Positions 58,094 to 64,000 of a DNA stretch of 64,000 bases are shown here, in pieces. How positions within the stretch are numbered: position 1 is the first letter of the stretch; every line of letters starts with the position of its first letter. The notes under the pieces are model-generated. The model was not told the DNA's origin. It searched no databases and saw only the letters and a program-made list of their open reading frames with translations. This stretch comes from Deltaproteobacteria bacterium (GTDB lineage: Bacteria > Myxococcota > UBA727 > VGSZ01), in assembly GCA_020850995.1 (NCBI GenBank), contig JADZDP010000051.1, forward strand, positions 1 through 64,000, read 5' to 3'. A program made the position numbers and the translations under genes.

Positions 58094-61000
58094 ATGACCG
58101 GTGCCCTGGGGACAGCGGCACGTGCAGAGTGCCCGACACCAGGTGAAGCGTGCGGTGATCCTCCTGCCGATTTCGTGCCTAGGGGGCCCTCGGCGCCGTT
58201 CTGTGCGCCGCCGAGTGGCGCGGAGATGTGCAGCTTCGTGCAGCAGTGCGACGAGCTCTGCAACGGATTGGGGCCGCCGTGCTTCGCGGGCCCCGAGGAC
58301 CCCGCGCGCGGGCTCTGGGTGTGCAACGAGGACGGAAGCATGACGCAGTGGACCTCCTATCCGCTGTGGTGCTGCAAGGACTGCCTGTTTGGCCGGGGTA
58401 GCTGCGACAGTTGGGTGACGAACTATGGCGGCGCCGTGCACCAGGCGCTCTGCCCGACGGAACACGCCGTGCAAGAGGACGTCGATCCCGGCTCGAGGAG
58501 CTGCGGGCAAGGGATCTGCGAAGGCAGCTACCAGTGCGCCGGGCCCGGTGAGCAGCCCGAGTGTGACGGCGCGGACCCCGAGCCCACGGAGGATTGCTTC
58601 GACCAGCTCGACAACGACTGCGATGGACGGACGGACTGCGAAGAGTCGGAGTGCCATCTTCCCTCCGAGGACTGCTTCAACGGCATCGATGACAACTGCG
58701 ATGAGCTCACGGACTGCGAGGATCCGGCCTGCCAGGAGCTGCCCGAGATCTGCTTCGACGGCGTCGACGACAACTGCGATCCCTCCGACGACGACGACCC
58801 CTACCTCTGCTTCGACCCTGACGACGATCCCCCCAACAACGGCGACGACGAGAACGGCCACGGCGGCCCCGACGAAGGTGGCGGACCGGGCAAATGCGAC
58901 GACTGCGGCGCGTGCCGTGGCGGCCCGGTGCACCTGCGGACACGGCAGATGTTCGTGGGGCCGCACGAGGACGTGCGCGTGCAAAGCGACAACGGCGGCT
59001 CCTTCGACCTCGCTTTCGCCCGCGTGTACGACAGCGACCGGGCCGCCCGCGATCACGACGACGACGCGCGCCCGGGCGTGGGCGCCCAGCACCCCTTCCC
59101 GCGGCCCTTCGGGCCCGGCTGGCGGCACAGCTACGACGACCGCCTGATCTTGCGGGGCGCCGGCGCCCCCGACGAGCCACTCTCGGTGCTCTACGACCAC
59201 GCCATGGGGCAAGTGCGGCTGTTCCCTACGGGCCCACGCTCATTCGGACGTGCTCCTGGGCGCGCCATCGCCCTCGAGCACGACGACAACACTTGGCGGC
59301 TCACGCTCGAGGGAGGCGACGAGCTCCTGTTCGCGCCCAGCGGCGAGGCCACACTGAACCACCCCTGGGGCGCGTCGAACCCAAGCGAGCCCGAGGCGGG
59401 GTCGCAGTACCATCTGCGCCTCCTCGCCATCCACCCCTCGGGTGTGCCGGGTTACCGCATCCGGGTCTTTCACGAGCAAGACGAAGACCTGCCTGCGGGC
59501 ATCTGCGCTGAGCTCCCCGGCGCGGCGTGCGACTCGGCGCGTGGGCTGCTGGTGGCGGTCGCCGTGGAGTGGCGCCAGGGCGAGCTGTGGCGGCGAGGTG
59601 CCAGCCTGCATCTTCGCTGGCGCCACATCCCGGCACTTTCTGGCGACATCCCCCATCCCCACGCGACCAACAAGAGCCAGTACCTGCTCACCGCCGTGGT
59701 CGACGGTGTCGACGTCGACGAGGGCGGCGCCAACCCCGAGCACCTGGTGGACTACCGCGCGGCGGCGTCACCGGGCGCCTTGAGCTGGCGCCAATCGCTC
59801 GTCGAGGCGAGCAGCGGCCTGGCGGGCCGCGCCGACGCGCCTGGCGCCCTGCTCACGCGCATTGCCTACGCCGCGGAGGCCCCCTGGCTCCTCGAGGAAG
59901 TCGCCCAGCCGATCATCGACCACGAGGGCGAGATCAGGGTGGTGCCGGTGGAGCGCTTCTCCTGGGAGGACCATGGCCACGGCATATTCTTGGTCGGCTC
60001 GCACGAGAGCCAGGGGGTAGAGCTGGCGGCGAGCCAGTTGCCGCTCGGCCCCGAGGGCGTGATGTCGTGGACCGAGAACGGCGAGCAGCTCACGCTGCGC
60101 TTCGATATGGGGCGGCCCGTCGAGTGCCTCGCTGGAGACTGTGGCCGCTTCCGCACACCGAAGCGTCTCTCGCCCTCCATCGCAAACAGCCGCTACCTGC
60201 TCGGCGTGGCCGTTGCATCGAGGCCCGATGGCAGCTTCCTGCTGCGCGACTTCGACGAGGAGGGGCACGCAGTGCTCGAGGCCGAGGTAGAGGCCAGCGG
60301 CAGTGACCAGCCGCGCATGACGCGTACCGTGAGCGGCGACGTCGAGGAGCTTGGCTTCGTAGGGGTGGCCACGGTTCGACGCCTGACGCGCTCGTACATC
60401 ACCGCCGACGAGCCTGGGCGCGTGGTCGCGGCGGCGACGCGCGCGAGCCACCAAGAGAGCGAGGCCCTGCTGTTTCCCGCGAACGCGCCCGCGAGCTGGA
60501 GCTACACGGGCAACGCCGCAGAGCGACCGCTGGTGACGCACGCGCTCACCCTGGGCGGCGAACGCCACTACTTCGACGTGGACGTGAGCGACGCCGACAC
60601 CGACGGCGATGGCAAGCTGAACGAGCCGGGCGAGGCGCTGGTGATCTGGCGCCATAGGAGCCGCACCGATCAGGAGGGGCGAAACGTGTACGCCTCCGAG
60701 CGCGAGACCCGCAGCGCGTCCGGCCAGCTCCTCGGCCAGGTCTCCTATGGGCGCCCGCGGAGTGGTGGACCCGTGGTCTTCGTGGGCCGGACCGAGCGCG
60801 CCTTCGCCGCCATCAGCGATGACGATCCGCGTCGTCGTGGACGGCTCAGCTCGGTCACGCTGTTCCCGAACGCCGGGTCGGGCGAAGGTGCGTTCCACGG
60901 GTGGCTCGCCTGTGGCGACGCCTACGACCGCTTCGGGCGCCTGGTGTGCCGTTACGACGAGGAGCGCGACGCCGGCGATCCCAACGCGGGCGCCACCGTG

Positions 61001-63982
61001 ACAACGCGCGAACAGCTCGAGGTGCTATCGAACGGCATGCAGCGGCGCACCACCACGGTGCGCGCCGCGGCGAGCGGCTTCGTGCTGCCACCCGCCACCT
61101 TCGAGGAGCGGCTCGCCTCGGGCACTCTGGTGGCGAGCGGCACCGTGGGCGGCAACGTGAGCACCTTCGCCGTGAGCGGGGGTGCCCTGGCCACCCAGGG
61201 CGCCAGGCCGGACCTGCAGCTCCTGCAAGACGCCGCCGGCCGCTCCCTGCGGCGTGAGCTCACGAGCTTCGACCGCTTCGGTCGCGCCACGTCGATGAGC
61301 GTGAGCGCGCCCAACGTGCCCACCGAGCCGCGCCGCTCCTCGGTGTTCAGCCATGACGGCGAGGGCAGGGTGGAGCGAGAGACCTCCTACGCCGACCCGA
61401 ACAACCTCGCGGGCCAGGCAACGACCACATGGAGCTACGGCGTGGGCGACGACCTCTTGCAGCGCATGACCGAGCCCGACGGCACCGAGCTGAGCTACCG
61501 CTACCAAGCTGGGCGACTGGTCGAGCTGCGGCGCGACGAGCGCGTGGTTGCCGGCTACTCCTATGACGCCAAAGCTCGCATCACCGAGGTCCGCAACGCC
61601 CTCACGCCGGTCTCGCGACAAAGCTACGGCGCCGACGGCGCGATGGTGCGCGAGGAGAACCTGGCGGCCGGCTTCGTGGTCGAGCATGAGGAGGACATCG
61701 CCTTGCTCGGTGCCGACGCCTACCGGGTGCTGCGCACCACCCACAAGAGCGCGCCGCCCGACGAGGCGGTGGAGCGCGACCTCGACACCTACTACGACAA
61801 CCTCGGTCGCGTGATGATGATCTGCGACGCCGTGGCCGACCCCGGCTGCGACCGGCCGCTCGCGGAGTACGTCTACGGCGGCAAGGGCGGTTTCGCCGGC
61901 GTCACCACGACGGCGAGCGGCCGCACCCTCAACCTCTCGGACGCCTTCGACCACGGGCGCCTCTCGTACGTGACGCACCCGGCCGGGGCCACCTTCTTCG
62001 TGTACGACGCGGGCGGGCGCGTCGTCACTCGCGTGCAGCACGAGGGCGCGCTGCCAGCGCGAGCGCCGCTGCGCTCGGCGCTCTTGCACGCCGTCGACTA
62101 CCGTTACGACGCGGATGGTACCCTGGTGGAGATGCGCTACCCCTCGAACAGGCTGGTGCAGTACCTCTACGGCGACGACAAGCGCGCCCCCGCGAGCGTG
62201 CGCGTGGCGCTCGAGACGGCAGCGCCCCAGATCCCGCGGGTGCTGGTCACCGACATCGAAGCGGACATGGACGGAGCGCCAGCCTCGTGGACCTGGCAGG
62301 CAGGCAACCGCACTGGCCGCTACCGCATCGAGCGCGACGGCCTTGGCCGCATCACCTCGATGGAGGCGAGCATGACGGGCCGAGCTGCCATCGACTTCGG
62401 CTACACCTACGCGCCCGACGGCGACGTCACCCGACAGTGGGACGGCAGCGAGCGCTCGAGCCTCCCCGGCGGCGTCGACGAGGTGCTCTACGACGAGCAC
62501 CCCTACCGCGACCTGCTCACGCGCTGGCGCGCGTACTTGCCGTGGACCGGGGCATCGGCCACCGACGTGACGGTGACGCAGGTGGACGAGCTCGGGCGCT
62601 GGCGGCGCGCGCAGAGCGAGAGCTCGTCGCCCTCGCGCACCGTGGAGGTGTCGTTCGACTACGACGCGAGCTTCCCCGAGCGGCTCGTGCGCGTGCGGCG
62701 CCTGGGCGGCGGTCCACAGCCGTCGCGCTCCACCGTGGCGAGCCTCGGCTACGACGAGCTTGGCCAGGTGACGAGCCTCGCCTACGGCCTGCCGGTGCGC
62801 GCGCAGACGCTGGCCTACGGGCCCCGGGGGAACGTCGAGGTCAGCACCAACGCGTCGGGCGTGAGCGAGCACCTGTACTCGGACACCATGGATCGTTGGC
62901 GCCGCAACGGCCCCGTGCGCGGGCTGTCGGAGCGCTTCCGCTACGGCGTGGGCGGCGAGCTCCTCGAGGACGAACAGGTGCGCCGCGCGCAGCGCCCGCG
63001 CGGTGCGCCGCTGCTTCGCGGGCGGCGCGTGCGCGACGAATTCGTCTACCTCGGCGGACGGAAGATCGCGGCCATCCACAGCGGCGACGGCGTGCGTCGC
63101 GCGTCGCCACCCGAGCTGACCTTGTTGTTCGCCGACCGGCTCGGCACGGTGCGCCAGGTGACCACCACCGACCTGCGCGCGGTGGCGCGCATCGACACCG
63201 ACGCGTGGGGCAACGGCAGCGTGCACGACGAGCGCGGCGCGGCTGGCCCGGTGCGGATCCCGAACATCGGCGAGCGACTGCCGGGGCAGTACGCCGACGG
63301 TGGCGAGCCCTTCGCGCCGGTGGCGAACGGCTGGCGCTTCTATGCGCCGACGCTCGGGGCGTACTTGAGCCCGGATCCGTTGTATCGGGCGAGCGGGATG
63401 GCGCCGGGGGCCCAAGCTTATGCGTATGCGGGTGGGCGACCGCTGGTGATGACCGATCCTACGGGGCGAATGCCAGGGGATGGTTTCGGCTCGGTTGACG
63501 AAGCCGCCTTCGACGCGCTCCAGTACGCAACCGGGCTAGCCGAGACGAGCGGCTACGCCTACACCTATGGTGCAGCCAACAACGTCGCAACCCTCTACCG
63601 CGAGTACGGTGGGTGCATCTGCAAGACGTGCGACGACGTCTACCGAGCGACCGATTTCATCGAGTCGAACTATGGCGTTGTCGCCGTGAACTCGATTTTC
63701 ATGGGTTGGCAGTGCCGCTCCGACAGGATCGTCGCGACCTTCCACGCTCATCCGTACCTAGACCCGCCGACTAATCCAGACGACTACAACAACGTCCGCG
63801 CGTACGGTTTGGAGGCAGGCTTCGTAGGCGGCCCCGACGGCACGATCTGGAAGTACAACGGCGCTGGCATCCTCGCTACCTACCCCATGGCAATCGATAC
63901 ACAGGGTTTCGCGAATCGATTCCGTAGCGGACAACTTTCTCGAAGTGCATTCATCGCGATGCCGGGCACGGCGGGCCCATGA
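58094..63982 (+). CDS. RHS/YD-repeat polymorphic toxin, secreted, phase-variable
   Basis: 1962 residues as read from ATG 58094 (truncated signal MTGALGTAARA; the in-frame upstream codons IVTAAFVVATC supply the missing hydrophobic core). Residues 12-270: Cys-rich region with MopE-like segments (NGIDDNCDELTDCEDPAC) three times. Residues 276-1030: RHS shell, then YD repeats (1030-1700). The RHS core end DPTGR is at 1788-1792. The tip after it (about 1798-1962) contains YREYGGCICK and the JAMM-like HAHP (1884-1887) with Asn1894 and Asp1897, as in DUF4329-type tips. GC drops in the tip. RHS proteins deliver such tips into competitors. The N-terminus should be exported only when the upstream start is in frame. 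Confidence 0.88.
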   Translation: MTGALGTAARAECPTPGEACGDPPADFVPRGPSAPFCAPPSGAEMCSFVQQCDELCNGLGPPCFAGPEDPARGLWVCNEDGSMTQWTSYPLWCCKDCLFGRGSCDSWVTNYGGAVHQALCPTEHAVQEDVDPGSRSCGQGICEGSYQCAGPGEQPECDGADPEPTEDCFDQLDNDCDGRTDCEESECHLPSEDCFNGIDDNCDELTDCEDPACQELPEICFDGVDDNCDPSDDDDPYLCFDPDDDPPNNGDDENGHGGPDEGGGPGKCDDCGACRGGPVHLRTRQMFVGPHEDVRVQSDNGGSFDLAFARVYDSDRAARDHDDDARPGVGAQHPFPRPFGPGWRHSYDDRLILRGAGAPDEPLSVLYDHAMGQVRLFPTGPRSFGRAPGRAIALEHDDNTWRLTLEGGDELLFAPSGEATLNHPWGASNPSEPEAGSQYHLRLLAIHPSGVPGYRIRVFHEQDEDLPAGICAELPGAACDSARGLLVAVAVEWRQGELWRRGASLHLRWRHIPALSGDIPHPHATNKSQYLLTAVVDGVDVDEGGANPEHLVDYRAAASPGALSWRQSLVEASSGLAGRADAPGALLTRIAYAAEAPWLLEEVAQPIIDHEGEIRVVPVERFSWEDHGHGIFLVGSHESQGVELAASQLPLGPEGVMSWTENGEQLTLRFDMGRPVECLAGDCGRFRTPKRLSPSIANSRYLLGVAVASRPDGSFLLRDFDEEGHAVLEAEVEASGSDQPRMTRTVSGDVEELGFVGVATVRRLTRSYITADEPGRVVAAATRASHQESEALLFPANAPASWSYTGNAAERPLVTHALTLGGERHYFDVDVSDADTDGDGKLNEPGEALVIWRHRSRTDQEGRNVYASERETRSASGQLLGQVSYGRPRSGGPVVFVGRTERAFAAISDDDPRRRGRLSSVTLFPNAGSGEGAFHGWLACGDAYDRFGRLVCRYDEERDAGDPNAGATVTTREQLEVLSNGMQRRTTTVRAAASGFVLPPATFEERLASGTLVASGTVGGNVSTFAVSGGALATQGARPDLQLLQDAAGRSLRRELTSFDRFGRATSMSVSAPNVPTEPRRSSVFSHDGEGRVERETSYADPNNLAGQATTTWSYGVGDDLLQRMTEPDGTELSYRYQAGRLVELRRDERVVAGYSYDAKARITEVRNALTPVSRQSYGADGAMVREENLAAGFVVEHEEDIALLGADAYRVLRTTHKSAPPDEAVERDLDTYYDNLGRVMMICDAVADPGCDRPLAEYVYGGKGGFAGVTTTASGRTLNLSDAFDHGRLSYVTHPAGATFFVYDAGGRVVTRVQHEGALPARAPLRSALLHAVDYRYDADGTLVEMRYPSNRLVQYLYGDDKRAPASVRVALETAAPQIPRVLVTDIEADMDGAPASWTWQAGNRTGRYRIERDGLGRITSMEASMTGRAAIDFGYTYAPDGDVTRQWDGSERSSLPGGVDEVLYDEHPYRDLLTRWRAYLPWTGASATDVTVTQVDELGRWRRAQSESSSPSRTVEVSFDYDASFPERLVRVRRLGGGPQPSRSTVASLGYDELGQVTSLAYGLPVRAQTLAYGPRGNVEVSTNASGVSEHLYSDTMDRWRRNGPVRGLSERFRYGVGGELLEDEQVRRAQRPRGAPLLRGRRVRDEFVYLGGRKIAAIHSGDGVRRASPPELTLLFADRLGTVRQVTTTDLRAVARIDTDAWGNGSVHDERGAAGPVRIPNIGERLPGQYADGGEPFAPVANGWRFYAPTLGAYLSPDPLYRASGMAPGAQAYAYAGGRPLVMTDPTGRMPGDGFGSVDEAAFDALQYATGLAETSGYAYTYGAANNVATLYREYGGCICKTCDDVYRATDFIESNYGVVAVNSIFMGWQCRSDRIVATFHAHPYLDPPTNPDDYNNVRAYGLEAGFVGGPDGTIWKYNGAGILATYPMAIDTQGFANRFRSGQLSRSAFIAMPGTAGP

Positions 63983-64000
63983 GCCGAGCTGTCGCTTGTC
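63979..64000 (+). CDS. Start of putative immunity gene, cut by window end
   Basis: ATG at 63979 overlaps the RHS stop (ATGA) and begins MSRAVAC before the window ends. A small gene overlapping the toxin stop is the usual place for an RHS immunity protein. No product can be assigned from seven residues. Confidence 0.45.

Overview
The window reads as a chromosomal segment of a high-GC member of the Myxococcota or a close relative (former Deltaproteobacteria). The evidence is protein families typical of that group: MYXO-CTERM-like C-termini (Cys, hydrophobic stretch, Arg cluster), Myxococcus-type Cys-rich CGDG repeats, GEGEGE linkers behind lipoboxes, a tandem pair of SCE4755-type (monooxygenase-like) secreted proteins, a TatT-like TPR protein, and many FHA, PilZ and MshEN signalling proteins. 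No rRNA, tRNA, CRISPR array or complete prophage was seen. Layout: 1-7.2 kb holds the groEL 3' end, a tandem hairpin repeat with a terminator, a tandem-PilZ protein, fabH, a four-CXXCH lipoprotein, a membrane protein with a degenerate kinase-type ATPase domain, and an M20 peptidase-dapD pair (lysine/diaminopimelate synthesis). 7.2-17.9 kb is envelope-oriented: a MYXO-CTERM Cys-rich protein, an orphan DNA methyltransferase, a UGM-like flavoprotein, a trypsin-like lipoprotein, an Omp85 protein and an FHA protein fused to a degenerate TadA/CpaF ATPase. 18-25 kb carries thiC-thiE and thiS-thiG on the minus strand, with a large lipoprotein built of two near-identical tandem repeat arrays between them. 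25-36.5 kb has mrp, then a long minus-strand run: an ODP-type beta-lactamase-fold protein, a hybrid kinase, TatT, a TPR lipoprotein, a LolB-like lipoprotein, two stand-alone MshEN (c-di-GMP) proteins and OppD/OppF. 36.7-42.6 kb has the SCE4755-type pair, an aroDE fusion followed by aroA, a 3-methyladenine glycosylase, a SET protein and one unrecognised gene. 42.6-52.2 kb has a large unrecognised protein, gyrA, a MITE-like element with 33-bp inverted ends, and a lipoprotein followed by a GldA/F/G-type ABC system. 52.2-57.8 kb has an RpfG-like HD-GYP regulator with a flavin reductase, panC with a histone-like basic tail, and an FHA-AAA-Fis protein that has lost the sigma54-contact loop. 58-64 kb is an RHS polymorphic-toxin gene. 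Main finding: the RHS gene has a pentanucleotide repeat (about 9.6 units, 58001-58048) between an ATG preceded by a good ribosome-binding site (57973/57976) and the coding frame. In the sequenced state that ATG is out of frame and stops after 26 codons. Adding one unit, or losing two, would join it to the RHS frame and rebuild a complete Sec signal peptide. This is the expected layout of an ON/OFF phase-variable exported toxin. The toxin tip (about the last 165 residues) carries a JAMM-like HxHP-x6-N-x2-D motif, drops to about 60% GC, and overlaps by ATGA the start of a following gene that would be the immunity gene. Several signalling proteins here (CpaF-like, NtrC-like, kinase-like) keep the fold signatures but lack key catalytic residues, which is a recurring theme of the window.
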